This document shows positions 54,792 through 63,648 of a DNA stretch of 64,000 nt, one piece after another. The translations under genes and the position numbers were made by a program. The stretch's first letter is position 1, and each line of letters begins with the position of its first letter. This DNA comes from Thiodiazotropha sp040506275. GTDB taxonomy: Bacteria; Pseudomonadota; Gammaproteobacteria; Chromatiales; Chromatiaceae. Where the stretch lies: positions 389,633-453,632 of the forward strand of contig JBEVXD010000003.1 in NCBI GenBank assembly GCA_040506275.1. Direction: 5' to 3'. The notes under the pieces were generated by a model. That model was given only the letters and a program-made list of their open reading frames with translations, did not search any database and had not been told where the DNA came from.

Positions 54792-55025
54792 ATGACAGAG
54801 AAAGAGACACAAAATCCAGCCGAATTTGATCTGCAAGCACTCGAAGTCCGTGTCGAAGAGCTCATACGCGCCTGTTCCTACCTCAAAGACGAAAATAAAT
54901 CCTTACGTATGAGGCAGGATAACCTTGTCGCGGAACGGGCTGCACTGATTGAGAAAACTGAGCTGGCACGAACTCGAGTTGAAGCCATGATTACCCGGCT
55001 CAAATCAATGGAAGCGCCTCAGTGA
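54792..55025 (+). CDS. Small coiled-coil protein (TIGR02449-like, ZapB-like)
   Basis: The start at 54792 (MTEKETQNPAEFDLQALEVR) is chosen; ATG at 54786 is equally close. The 77 residues form one coiled coil (VRVEELIRACSYLKDENKSL, ERAALIEKTELARTRVEAMI). Such genes sit directly upstream of zapA in many gammaproteobacteria and probably act in Z-ring organisation. It overlaps zapA by 4 bp. Confidence 0.85.
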   Translation: MTEKETQNPAEFDLQALEVRVEELIRACSYLKDENKSLRMRQDNLVAERAALIEKTELARTRVEAMITRLKSMEAPQ

Positions 55026-55336
55026 AAAGCGATATATTGCCTGTCACCGTCTCAATCCTAGACAAAGAGTATCGTATATCCTGCCACCCTGAAGAGCGTG
55101 AGTCTCTTCTGCAGGCCGCCGCGTATGTTGATGGCCAGATGCGTGAAATTCGCCAGGGCGGGCGGATTATCGGCACAGAGAGAATCGCAGTTATGTCTGC
55201 GCTGAACATTGCCAATGATCTTCTTCTTAACCAGAAAACCAAGGATGACGGCTCTCAAAACATCACACGACGTATCAAAAGCCTGCAAGATAAGATCGAG
55301 ATTGCACTCAACTCGACCAATCAACTGGAACTTTGA
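55022..55336 (+). CDS. zapA: Cell division protein ZapA
   Basis: This FtsZ-bundling protein has 104 residues: VTVSILDKEYRISCHPEERE, LLQAAAYVDGQMREIR, and ALNIANDLLLNQ followed by a coiled coil. The GTG start at 55022 overlaps the upstream gene's stop. It is followed by 6S RNA and fau, the conserved order. Confidence 0.94.
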   Translation: MKSDILPVTVSILDKEYRISCHPEERESLLQAAAYVDGQMREIRQGGRIIGTERIAVMSALNIANDLLLNQKTKDDGSQNITRRIKSLQDKIEIALNSTNQLEL

Positions 55337-55360
55337 CCCAAATAGGTTTAGCCTTAAGTT

Positions 55361-55549
55361 GTGACCCCCTGTGGTGCATGTCAGTGACCCGGGTATTTTC
55401 TTGAGCCTAATATCTACCCTGGGGACATAATGCTAGTGCCGGTGTGCATGTCCGCTCTCATGCGGAAAGCCTGAGGTTGCTACTGTTGTCCCCACTTGAA
55501 CCCTCTGGTTCAAGAACAATGGTAATCGACGGCACATACGGGGGGTCAC
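55361..55549 (+). ncRNA. ssrS: 6S RNA
   Basis: The 189-nt transcript is bounded by pairing GTGACCCCC and GGGGGTCAC. It contains TTGAGCCTAATATCT near the 5' side, GGAAAGCCTGAGGTTGC in the middle, and the hairpin CTTGAACCCTCTGGTTCAAG near the 3' side, as in E. coli 6S RNA. A run of T follows. The zapA-ssrS-fau context is diagnostic. 6S RNA binds sigma-70 RNA polymerase in stationary phase. Confidence 0.93.
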
Positions 55550-55567
55550 TTTTTCTCTTCAATACCC

Positions 55568-56155
55568 ATGCATATTCAATCACTTCGACAGCATATCAAA
55601 ACCAAACGTCGCCAACTGAGCCGGAAGGTGCTTTGGAGACACAGTCTGCAAGTATCACGCTTAGCATGTAACCTCAAAGCCTTCAGACAGAGTAAGCGTG
55701 TAGCTTTCTACCATGCCGTATCAGGTGAAATCGACCCACACCCACTATTGGATGAAGCGATAAGATCCGGAAAGACCCCCTACCTGCCAATACTGCGAAA
55801 TATCCCTGACATAGGACTCCTGTTTGCTCCATACTCCTACAACTCAAGATTAAAACCGAATAGATTCGGTATACCAGAGCCCATATTCAAATATCATCAG
55901 TTAATACAACCCTGGGCTCTGGATATGGTATTCGTACCATTGATTGCTTTTGATCTGGAAGGTCATCGAATAGGCATGGGGGGTGGATATTACGATCGTA
56001 CATTTGCATTCAAACGATTTCGTACTCACTTACGAGGCCCCAAGATGGTCGGTCTGGCGCATGATTTTCAATTGCAACCCCTTCTGAATAGCAATCCATG
56101 GGACATCCCTCTCGATCAGGTTATAACTGAGTCAGGCCTCTACTCTTTCAAATAG
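55568..56155 (+). CDS. fau: 5-formyltetrahydrofolate cyclo-ligase
   Basis: It converts 5-formyl-THF to 5,10-methenyl-THF with ATP. The 195 residues show the family N terminus (QLRQHIKTKRRQLSRKVLW) and the nucleotide/product loop VPLIAFDLEGHRIGMGGGYYDRTFAF. It lies 18 bp after 6S RNA, with which it is normally co-transcribed. Synonym ygfA. Confidence 0.95.
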   Translation: MHIQSLRQHIKTKRRQLSRKVLWRHSLQVSRLACNLKAFRQSKRVAFYHAVSGEIDPHPLLDEAIRSGKTPYLPILRNIPDIGLLFAPYSYNSRLKPNRFGIPEPIFKYHQLIQPWALDMVFVPLIAFDLEGHRIGMGGGYYDRTFAFKRFRTHLRGPKMVGLAHDFQLQPLLNSNPWDIPLDQVITESGLYSFK

Positions 56156-57282
56156 CCCATTTATTAACCCGGCACCTTAATAATCTAGAAAACCATTGCT
56201 GAACGAAGTTTTTAATACACTCCTGTGGTTCCCTGTAACGAATCTTGTAATTCACCTGGCTGCTGTAAAAAAACAGATAGTAACAACCTTGCCGTAAGCA
56301 CCTGTTTCAAACTTAACCATTTACCGGTTTGATGATTCCATCCAAAGGTAGTAGATCTGTCTACTACCCCATCCTACATCTTACAACCGGTCATTAACGA
56401 TCTATAGCCGCAGATAAATCAACTATCAGAAAACATGAATTGAAGAATCACTCATAGGACAGAGACCTCTGACGTACTGAATTGACATATATCTATCCAC
56501 TGACATCTCATATAGTCACCTCAGGCTAAGTATTCCAATTAATGGTTATTGATGACTCATAAATAAACATGCACAAAGTCATGACATACGCCACGTATCA
56601 GGCTCCCTTTTGGTACCAAAAAAGTTATAAGGTGGGCACTGTCCCACAATAGAAAGTGGCAAATGCTTTGTGATTGCCTCTATTATTCATTCAATGATCT
56701 ACCCAATTCACCCACTACACAGTCAACTTCTAACCTCTTAAGGTGGGACATACACCACCCTACTCAGCTCTTAATGCTTGTGCTCAACAACCCTCTGAGA
56801 CAGAGATATATGCTGGATAGAAGCGGTTTCAATCACCAATAAAACCTCAAACAAACACCATTACTACCTATTCAAAACCCTAAATATCGCACCAATCCCA
56901 TCAATAGGTTTTTATCAAGCGCTATAAATGGCTCACGAAAGAGATAACAAAGCATCAAACAATACTCCAACAACATGAGAGGGTACGCAAATATTTGTCT
57001 AATGACTTCGTAGGATGACACCATCAGATACACTTACATATTCACATCCAGAAGATAGAAACTTAACCAGTCAACTTAAAACTAACCACTTCAACATCTA
57101 GTAAGATTTATAAAACCATCACTGATTTTGATCATATAAACCGAAAAACACTCTTACATAGGCAAAAAAAGTAACAACAAGTTGAATTAATTAACAAAAG
57201 ATTGCTTTATGTTCTGGATTTTTTTAAAAGCTGAATTATACTCAGTTCATCTGTTAGGTAGTTCTTCTGGGAGGGAACATAC
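56156..57282. other. 1.1-kb AT-rich non-coding region
   Basis: No frame has a convincing start, ribosome site or protein character on either strand. The AACCCGGCACCTTAA motif lies at 56166-56180. Short GTGGGACA/TGTCCCAC-type segments occur near 56640 and 56740. The last 100 bp should hold the promoter of the H1-like gene. It may contain decayed genes or an unrecognised RNA. Confidence 0.5.
56160..56184 (+). repeat. Short dispersed motif after fau
   Basis: The core AACCCGGCACCTTAA is flanked by inverted TTATT and AATAA and starts 5 bp after the fau stop, in the same sense as the gene. It matches 37565-37587 (minus) and, more loosely, 20762 and 63866. Confidence 0.7.
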
Positions 57283-57738
57283 ATGGCAAAGAAAAAAGCC
57301 GCCAAAAAGAAGGCAGCAACGAAACGTTCAACCACAACCAAGAAGGTAGCAGTTAAGAAGAGAGCTACCAAAAAGAAGGTTACAACTAAGAAGAGAGTTG
57401 CCACCAAGAAAAAGGTAGCAACCAAGAAGAGAGCTGCTAAAAAGAAGGTCGCTAAAAAGAAAGTGACTAAAAAGAAGACAGCAAAGAAAAGAGTAGCGAA
57501 GAAGAAGGCGACCAAAAAGAGAGTGGCAAAGAAGAAGGCCACTAAAAAGAAGGTAGCCAAGAAGACGACTAAAAAACGGTCGGCTAAGAAGAAGGTAGCT
57601 AAGAAGAAAGCTACCAAGAAAAGGGTTGCTAAGAAGAAGGCAACCAAGAAGAGGGCAGCGAAGAAGAAGGTAGCTGCCAAAAAGAGACCGGCACGACCAA
57701 GAAAAGTGACGCCGAGAAAGAAAAGGACAGCGAAATAG
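57283..57738 (+). CDS. Histone H1-like Lys/Ala-rich DNA-binding protein
   Basis: This 151-residue protein is almost entirely Lys, Ala, Arg, Thr and Val in KKxAxKK and KKKATKKRVAKK repeats, ending RPRKVTPRKKRTAK. It resembles histone H1-like tails of AlgP, Hc1/Hc2 or extended HU proteins, but has no globular domain. It is predicted to be highly basic, disordered and nucleoid-associated. GGGAGGG lies about 10 bp upstream of the ATG. The repeat coding makes it prone to length change. The reverse strand is open but gives only a hydrophobic shadow. Confidence 0.85.
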   Translation: MAKKKAAKKKAATKRSTTTKKVAVKKRATKKKVTTKKRVATKKKVATKKRAAKKKVAKKKVTKKKTAKKRVAKKKATKKRVAKKKATKKKVAKKTTKKRSAKKKVAKKKATKKRVAKKKATKKRAAKKKVAAKKRPARPRKVTPRKKRTAK

Positions 57739-57750
57739 CTAGATATTAGC

Positions 57751-57784
57751 AACAACAAACCCCGCAATGCGGGGTTTGTTGTTT
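57751..57784 (+). terminator. Rho-independent terminator, H1-like gene / ilvA
   Basis: The 15-bp arms AACAACAAACCCCGC and GCGGGGTTTGTTGTT surround AAT. It lies between the convergent H1-like gene and ilvA, 13 bp past the H1-like stop, and with A/T ends on both sides probably serves both. Confidence 0.92.
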
Positions 57785-57794
57785 AATCGCCTCC

Positions 57795-59321
57795 TCAATC
57801 TGCACCAACCCCAGCAAATAAACGATATGCAGGGTTGTCCGTCTCATCCCAAAAGGGATAATCAAGACCTTTAAGCTTCCGTACAAACTCACTTTTTTTG
57901 CTTTGCGGCACCTGAATTCCCATCAACACACGCCCATAGGCCGCCCCATGGTTCCGATAGTGGAACAGACTGATATTCCACTCCTTACCCAGATGATTAA
58001 GGAAATAGAGTAGCGCACCGGGCCGCTCAGGGAACTCAAAACGGATCAGACTTTCATCCCCAATACCTTTGGCATGTCCGCCAACCATATATCGTATATG
58101 CAGTTTCGCGGTCTCATTATCGGTCATATCAACAACCGAATAGCCTTTATCCAAGAATCGCTGAAACAGTGACTCTCGCTCCTTATCACCGCCACTCAAC
58201 TCGATTCCGACAAATATTTGCGCTTTTACAGCATCACAGTAACGATAGTTAAACTCTGTAATGCTTCGTTTGCCAATAAGCTGACAAAAACGCAGGAAGC
58301 TACCCGGCTGCTCAGGGATCTGTACTGCAAACAGGGCTTCCCTGCGCTCACCAAATTCAGCCCGTTCAGCAACATGGCGTAAACGATCAAAGTTGATGTT
58401 TGCACCGCTATTGATAGCAATCAGGTCTTTACCTCGACAACCCTCACGTTTTACATAGCGTTTTAATCCAGCGATAGCGAGTGCGCCAGCAGGCTCTGCT
58501 ATGGTCCGCGTATCATCATATATATCTTTGATTGCAGCACATATCTCATCCGTATTAACCAGGATCACCTCATCTACAACCTTGCGAGCTAAACGAAAGG
58601 TCTCCTTACCGACCTGCCTGACAGCAACACCATCAGTAAATATACCCACTTGCTTCAGCTTTACACGACGTTTCGACGCCAAGGCGGTATACAGTGAAGG
58701 CGCATCTTCCGGTTCAACTCCTATAACCTTCACTTGCGGGTAGACATATTTAACATATGCACCGACCCCAGCAATCAACCCACCTCCGCCAACAGGAACA
58801 AACACAGCCTCTGGTGGAGTGGGATGCTGTCTCATCAACTCCATACCGATAGTACCTTGCCCCGCAATCACCTCAGGATCATCAAAAGGATGTATAAAGG
58901 TCAAACCCTCTTCTTTTGCCAATTCAACAGATTTCGCATAAGCCTCATCATAGGAGTCACCCGCCAAGACAATCTTCGCACCAAGATTTCGTACTGATTT
59001 AACCTTAATCAATGGCGTAGTCTTTGGCATCACTATCAACGCCTGAATCTTCAGCTTCCGTGCTGCCAGGGCAACTCCCTGGGCATGATTACCAGCTGAA
59101 GCAGCAATGACTCCCTGTTCACGCTTAGCTTCTGGCAGGCTGACCATTTTGTTATAAGCACCGCGTAACTTGAATGAAAATACCGGCTGCATATCCTCTC
59201 TTTTCAGTAACACCTGGTTATCCAGGCGAGAGGATAGAAGGTTGATACGATCTAGTGGTGTCTCCTTCGCCACATCGTAAACACGTGCTCGAAGAATTTT
59301 TTCTATATACGCTATGGGCAT
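57795..59321 (-). CDS. ilvA: Threonine ammonia-lyase, biosynthetic
   Basis: It deaminates threonine to 2-oxobutyrate, the first step to isoleucine. The PLP Lys is in FSFKLRGAYNKM, with ASAGNHAQGVALAARKL and VPVGGGGLIAGV. Two C-terminal ACT-like regulatory domains follow (about 330-420 and 425-508), which allow isoleucine inhibition. The start at 59321 (MPIAYIEKILRARVYDVA) has GGAATGAG upstream. It has 508 residues, the length of the biosynthetic form. Confidence 0.96.
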   Translation of the reverse strand: MPIAYIEKILRARVYDVAKETPLDRINLLSSRLDNQVLLKREDMQPVFSFKLRGAYNKMVSLPEAKREQGVIAASAGNHAQGVALAARKLKIQALIVMPKTTPLIKVKSVRNLGAKIVLAGDSYDEAYAKSVELAKEEGLTFIHPFDDPEVIAGQGTIGMELMRQHPTPPEAVFVPVGGGGLIAGVGAYVKYVYPQVKVIGVEPEDAPSLYTALASKRRVKLKQVGIFTDGVAVRQVGKETFRLARKVVDEVILVNTDEICAAIKDIYDDTRTIAEPAGALAIAGLKRYVKREGCRGKDLIAINSGANINFDRLRHVAERAEFGERREALFAVQIPEQPGSFLRFCQLIGKRSITEFNYRYCDAVKAQIFVGIELSGGDKERESLFQRFLDKGYSVVDMTDNETAKLHIRYMVGGHAKGIGDESLIRFEFPERPGALLYFLNHLGKEWNISLFHYRNHGAAYGRVLMGIQVPQSKKSEFVRKLKGLDYPFWDETDNPAYRLFAGVGAD

Positions 59322-59568
59322 TGGCTCATTCCAAATAACAATCCGAATTACAATAACTGACTTTCTCAACTTGCATGGGTATTATTACCCACTGCCGGCT
59401 TAAAAACCGAACAAAAACAGTCTGACATGCTTTTTTTATTGTGTTTGATGCTTTCGAACCCTCATACCTCTTATCCGGCGAGGCCTGAATGAGAAGCGAA
59501 CATCCCCTTACAGGCAATAACTAAGCTATCGGAACAATTACCTACCTAGCAGTACCCGGAGGGATCAA

Positions 59569-60228
59569 ATGAATGCAGACGAACTAAAAAAACAGGCCGC
59601 TGAAGCCGCCTTGAAATATGTCACAGGTGGCATCATTGGCGTAGGCACCGGCTCTACAGTCAACCACTTTATAGACTATCTAGCCACTGTTAAGGGAAAA
59701 ATAGAGGGTGCAGTCTCAAGCTCGGACGCTTCTACAGAACGACTAAAAAGCCATGGCATACCTGTGCTTGATTTGAATTCAACAGGGGGTCTTGAGGTCT
59801 ATATTGATGGAGCCGATGAATCTGACCACTATCTCAACCTGATCAAAGGTGGTGGTGGCGCACTGACCAGAGAAAAAATCATCGCTGGTGCCAGCAAGTC
59901 TTTTGTCTGCATAGCCGACCAAAGCAAATTGGTAGACATGCTGGGCTCGTTCCCTCTGCCTGTAGAAGTTATACCTATGGCAAGGAGTCATGTCGCTCGC
60001 CAACTCGTTAAGCTTGGAGGCACTCCAATCTGGCGTGAAGATTTCATAACGGATAACGGCAATGCCATCCTTGATGTGCATAATTTAGAGATCATGAAGC
60101 CCAGAGAGATGGAGAATGAAATAAATGCCATTGCGGGTGTCGTTACAACTGGAATATTTGCACTGCGTGGGGCGGATGTGTTGATCCTCGGTACAGAAGA
60201 TGGCCCGAAAACAGTACACCCGAAATAG
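59569..60228 (+). CDS. rpiA: Ribose-5-phosphate isomerase A
   Basis: It interconverts ribose-5-P and ribulose-5-P. The 219 residues contain GIGVGTGSTVNHFIDYL-like GTGST, DGADESDHYLNLIKGGGGALTREKI, and the active-site ADQSKLVDMLG. CGGAGGGA precedes the ATG. It is divergent from ilvA. Confidence 0.97.
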   Translation: MNADELKKQAAEAALKYVTGGIIGVGTGSTVNHFIDYLATVKGKIEGAVSSSDASTERLKSHGIPVLDLNSTGGLEVYIDGADESDHYLNLIKGGGGALTREKIIAGASKSFVCIADQSKLVDMLGSFPLPVEVIPMARSHVARQLVKLGGTPIWREDFITDNGNAILDVHNLEIMKPREMENEINAIAGVVTTGIFALRGADVLILGTEDGPKTVHPK

Positions 60229-60322
60229 GAGTGGTGTAGTTTTATGGCTTTCAAATATCACTCTTAATGAAGTGGTGAGAGACAACGAAACGTCTATACA
60301 GATTGTTTAAAAAGCTGGAAAG

Positions 60323-60357
60323 GACGGGGAAAGTGTAATCACACCCGTCTTTTCTCT
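60323..60357 (+). terminator. Probable rpiA terminator
   Basis: GACGGG pairs with CCCGTC, and GTGT with ACAC inside, followed by TTTTCTCTTT. It is about 95 bp past the rpiA stop. Confidence 0.65.
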
Positions 60358-60790
60358 TTCAGGAGCTTGGTGTCACCCCCCACTCTGGGCCGGGCACCGT
60401 GCTCCAGCAACCATCCTAATTCCCTGATCTTTACTGACACTTACTGATTGTGATTTGAGTTGGTATCTGCCAGATCTGGCTACAATAAGTGTCTATAGCA
60501 ACACTCAATGGTAAGCGTTTAGCTTATTACTTTTCATACACAAGCTATGAGTTTCAACCCAGGAATACCGAACATCTGTGCGTTGCCGGCGGATATTAAA
60601 TCAACCTTGAAGCATCACTTTTTTCTTTTGAGCACACTGAGTGAAGCAGTCCCCACCCTACCTGTCAGAATAAGGTATAGACTGTAGCCCCGCTAAATAA
60701 AGCTTGAGGGATATTCAAAAATTGAGTGAGAACCAGAAACCCCAAATTAATTGAAGAATCAATCAGAATTTCACTAATTCAAACGACAAA

Positions 60791-60821
60791 AAAAAGCGGG
60801 GCTCAATGAGCCCCGCTTTTC
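60791..60821 (-). terminator. Porin gene terminator
   Basis: The arms AAAAGCGGGGCTC and GAGCCCCGCTTTT enclose AAT, followed on the minus strand by TTTTTGTCG. It is about 27 bp past the porin stop. Confidence 0.9.
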
Positions 60822-60847
60822 TGATACAACCTAAACTCTAATAAATA

Positions 60848-61864
60848 TTAGAAGTTGTGGTTGACCTGGAAGCTAACAACACTAGATTTGTCGCCGCTGT
60901 CATCCATTTCAGAGGTTACATAGTAAGCAGCAACCTGGGTACGCTTGCTCAGGTTGTAGTCGTAACCGAAACCGAAACCATCATGGCTACCTGTACGGAA
61001 CAGGTTAGCGGTAGAGTCGTCAGAATCAACCTTGAAGTATTTAGCTTTAACAGCACCAGGACCTGCTTTAACAGAACCGTTAACCATGATGCTCTGAGAA
61101 TCGTCAACACCATTTTCGATAGTGTCATAGATCATGCCAGCTTTGAACATGCCGCCGTCATAACCAAGACCAAAACGGATGTTCTCGTGGTCATCGCCAG
61201 AAGTGGCAGGATGAACTGTAGTCTCTGGGGTAGCTACTTCGTAAGCGATAGAAGCGAAAACACCAAAGTTAGAGTACATCAGAGCTAAAGAGTAAGCGTC
61301 GGTCAGGCCATCAGCCTCTTCGCCTTCTACAGAAGTTGTGTTCTCACCAGGAACCAGAGCGATAGCAGCGGTCAGGCCAGCCATTGCAGGTGAGATGTAA
61401 GCCAGGGTACCGTCAGCGCGCAGATCAAGCAGATCTTCGGTGTAGCCCAGGTTGTTATCAACAGCGGTGTCGCCGAAGTAATCCAGAGAACCGGTGGAGA
61501 TTTTCAAAGGAGTGTCGTGACGACCCAAAACAACAGTACCGAAACCGCCAGCCAGACCGACGAAAGCGTTACGAGCGCCCAAGCCACCGTTGCCAGCAAA
61601 CTCATTGCCACCAACGTTGGTAGAGATGTTTACACCATACTCAATTTTATAAACACCGGTCAGACCGTTACCCAGGTCTTCAGAACCTTTAACGCCTAGA
61701 CGTGAAGTACGGTTGTTGATCTGGATTTCATCGTCGCCGCCCGCATCAGAGAAATCAACGATATCGAGAGACTGACGGACTTTACCGTAGATAGTGGCAT
61801 CAGCCATGGCTGCAGCGGGAGCCACCAGAGCAGCGGCGATTGCCAAAGAAAGTACTTTTTTCAT
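60848..61864 (-). CDS. Gram-negative general porin (trimeric OmpC/PorB-like)
   Basis: It is 338 residues long, with a signal peptide (KKVLSLAIAAALVAPAAAMA) followed by DATIYGKVRQSLDIVD, the usual porin first strand. RTSRLGVKGSEDLGNGLTGVYKIEYG and AFVGLAGGFGTVVLGRHDTPLK follow. It ends FQVNHNF with the outer-membrane terminal Phe. AGGAGTTAACT-like sequence lies upstream (complement of AGTTAACTCC). A long leader region of about 790 bp precedes it. Confidence 0.93.
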   Translation of the reverse strand: MKKVLSLAIAAALVAPAAAMADATIYGKVRQSLDIVDFSDAGGDDEIQINNRTSRLGVKGSEDLGNGLTGVYKIEYGVNISTNVGGNEFAGNGGLGARNAFVGLAGGFGTVVLGRHDTPLKISTGSLDYFGDTAVDNNLGYTEDLLDLRADGTLAYISPAMAGLTAAIALVPGENTTSVEGEEADGLTDAYSLALMYSNFGVFASIAYEVATPETTVHPATSGDDHENIRFGLGYDGGMFKAGMIYDTIENGVDDSQSIMVNGSVKAGPGAVKAKYFKVDSDDSTANLFRTGSHDGFGFGYDYNLSKRTQVAAYYVTSEMDDSGDKSSVVSFQVNHNF

Positions 61865-62658
61865 TTGAGTTAACTCCGAAGAATTGATGGGTAGAAAAAT
61901 TTGACTACGATGCAGATATTAGACAACGAAAAATGAAATTGCAAGTCCTTTTTTGCAAAAAAGACACATATATCCTGTTTGTTGTTTATTTGATACACAT
62001 GAAATTCATTCCCCTTAAATAAATAAGTAATCAGTAGGTTAACTGACTATCCTAGCTTACCTTCTTAAATACTTTTCACTCAAGACCAACCAAATTACTT
62101 GGTTTATGTTGCGCCAATTATTGTCATAAAAACATCACAACAACAGATCCCCGGATTTAACTAATAGCCCTGTAATTCAGTCAGATACGTAGCATTAAAC
62201 ATACAAATTATAAAAATCAGTATGAATTACCTGAAAAAAATGAGGTATCTGCTATTGATATTTGCAATATGGAAGAACAACCTCAGGCTGGCAAAGCAAG
62301 CCTACAATTCACCTCAAACATACTAAAGAGAGGGAGGTTTACGGCCTACCTGCCTACCGATCTGTGCCCCGGTGTAACTCGACATGGATTGATTTTATTA
62401 TCAGCTGGTAGTTGAATATTTTAGAGAATTAGATGTTTCTCTGCGTGCTTGGCGGCTTTGTGCGAGTCATTCTTCTCCATGTAATAAAACCGGATTCATA
62501 CCATTTAAATCTCTCACAATGAAAAAGCATAGAGTGATTGAGATTAGATATCCCCCTGCGAACACATCTACCGTTACAGATGGAATAAGCAAAGTTCCAT
62601 CCAGTATTTCTTAGGTGATCCCCATTGAGGTTGTTGGATGGCGCTCTGCTTATCCGAC
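61865..62658. other. Intergenic region between amgK and the porin gene
   Basis: This 794-bp, mostly AT-rich stretch should hold the porin promoter in its left part. A REP-like inverted pair lies at 62573-62662. No gene is supported; short frames lack starts and protein character. Confidence 0.5.
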
Positions 62659-62662
62659 CTAC
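62573..62662. repeat. REP-like inverted pair overlapping the amgK 3' end
   Basis: The right unit read on minus is GTAGGTCGGATAAGCAGAGC, then GCCATCCAAC. The left unit reads similarly on plus (GATGGAATAAGCAAAGTTCC, then ATCCAG). GTAG plus an imperfect palindrome is the REP signature, and this is the GTAGGTCGGATAAGC type common in gammaproteobacteria. The TAG in its GTAG is the amgK stop codon. Confidence 0.7.
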
Positions 62663-63648
62663 GATTCCATCATCGAAGGGATGACTCGTTTGCGCAAAAA
62701 GTCTACCAGATCAGCCATGGACTCATAGCGGTCAGCGACATTAACAATGTAGTTCAATGTCCGTGGTATATCTTGCAGATATCCTGGTTTTCCATCGCGC
62801 TGATTGAGTCTAGCAAAGATACCACTTGCCTTCAGATGGCGCTGTATACCCATTAGGTCAAACCAGGTTAAAAACTGATCTTCATGCTCCTGGCTCAAAA
62901 CACCTGACTGGCAAGCTAATTCAAAATAACCCTTAACCCAAGCCTCTACCTGCTCCTCTGACCATTCAATATAACAATCACGTAAAAGTGAGGCCAGATC
63001 GTAGGTCACCGGCCCAACAACCGCATCCTGAAAATCGATTACACCAGGGTTATGAGATTTCGTGATCATCAGGTTTCGTGAATGGTAGTCCCGGTGGACA
63101 CAAACCTGTGGCTGTTGAAGTGCATTCTCTGCAAGCTCGTTGAAGGTCCGTTCCAATAACTGACACTCCTCATAACTCAACGTCAACTTCAAATGTCTTT
63201 CAATCAGCCAGTCGCGAAACAGGCTCATCTCGCTGAGTAATAATTTACGATCATATAACGGCAAGCCCTTAACAGGTCCACAAGCCTGTAGTGTGACCAA
63301 CGCGCCTAATGCATCACCATACAAGCGATCTACTGTCTGACTCGATAAACCATCCAGGTAGAGCCTATCACCAAGATCCTCAAGTAGTAGAAATCCCTGT
63401 TCGAGATTCTTGGCATGGATGTGGGGAACATTTAAACCAATGGCTTCAAAGGCTTCAGCCACCTGAATAAAGGGTCTTGTATCCTCTTTTTCCGGGGGTG
63501 CATCCATTGCTATATAGCTTTTATTTACCACACCGATACGAAAATAGCGCCGAAAACTGGCATCACCAGATGCCGGCTCAAATGAGTAATCGACTATTCC
63601 AGGTAGTGAGTTTAGCCAAATCTTAAGCTGCTCGATACGTTGTGGCAT
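62659..63648 (-). CDS. amgK: N-acetylmuramate/N-acetylglucosamine kinase (anomeric)
   Basis: AmgK phosphorylates MurNAc and GlcNAc at C1, feeding MurU. The 329-residue aminoglycoside-phosphotransferase-like fold has SFEPASGDASFRRYFRI, the catalytic loop CVHRDYHSRNLMI and the metal Asp in PGVIDFQDAVVGPVTYDLASLL. Related phosphotransferases are possible, but murU at 24725 supports this call. Its stop codon lies in the REP element. Confidence 0.88.
   Translation of the reverse strand: MPQRIEQLKIWLNSLPGIVDYSFEPASGDASFRRYFRIGVVNKSYIAMDAPPEKEDTRPFIQVAEAFEAIGLNVPHIHAKNLEQGFLLLEDLGDRLYLDGLSSQTVDRLYGDALGALVTLQACGPVKGLPLYDRKLLLSEMSLFRDWLIERHLKLTLSYEECQLLERTFNELAENALQQPQVCVHRDYHSRNLMITKSHNPGVIDFQDAVVGPVTYDLASLLRDCYIEWSEEQVEAWVKGYFELACQSGVLSQEHEDQFLTWFDLMGIQRHLKASGIFARLNQRDGKPGYLQDIPRTLNYIVNVADRYESMADLVDFLRKRVIPSMMES

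Larger units (their letters stand above)
60229..60847. other. Intergenic region between rpiA and the porin gene
   Basis: This 619-bp gap lies between convergent genes. It contains the likely rpiA terminator near 60323 and the porin terminator at 60791. The middle part shows no gene or repeat that I recognise. Confidence 0.5.

Noticed and set aside
57290..57720. Regular short direct repeats suggestive of a CRISPR array or VNTR
   Set aside because: The periodicity is the coding of KKxAxKK in an open frame with start, ribosome site and terminator; there are no unique spacers.
57207..57767. 186-codon reverse-strand frame rich in Phe, Leu and Ala
   Set aside because: It is the exact antisense of the Lys/Ala repeat gene; AAG codons read backwards give Leu/Phe. 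It has no ribosome site and runs through the terminator.
60857..61288. 143-codon plus-strand frame inside the porin gene
   Set aside because: Antisense to a clear porin with signal peptide, terminal Phe and terminator; no ribosome site.
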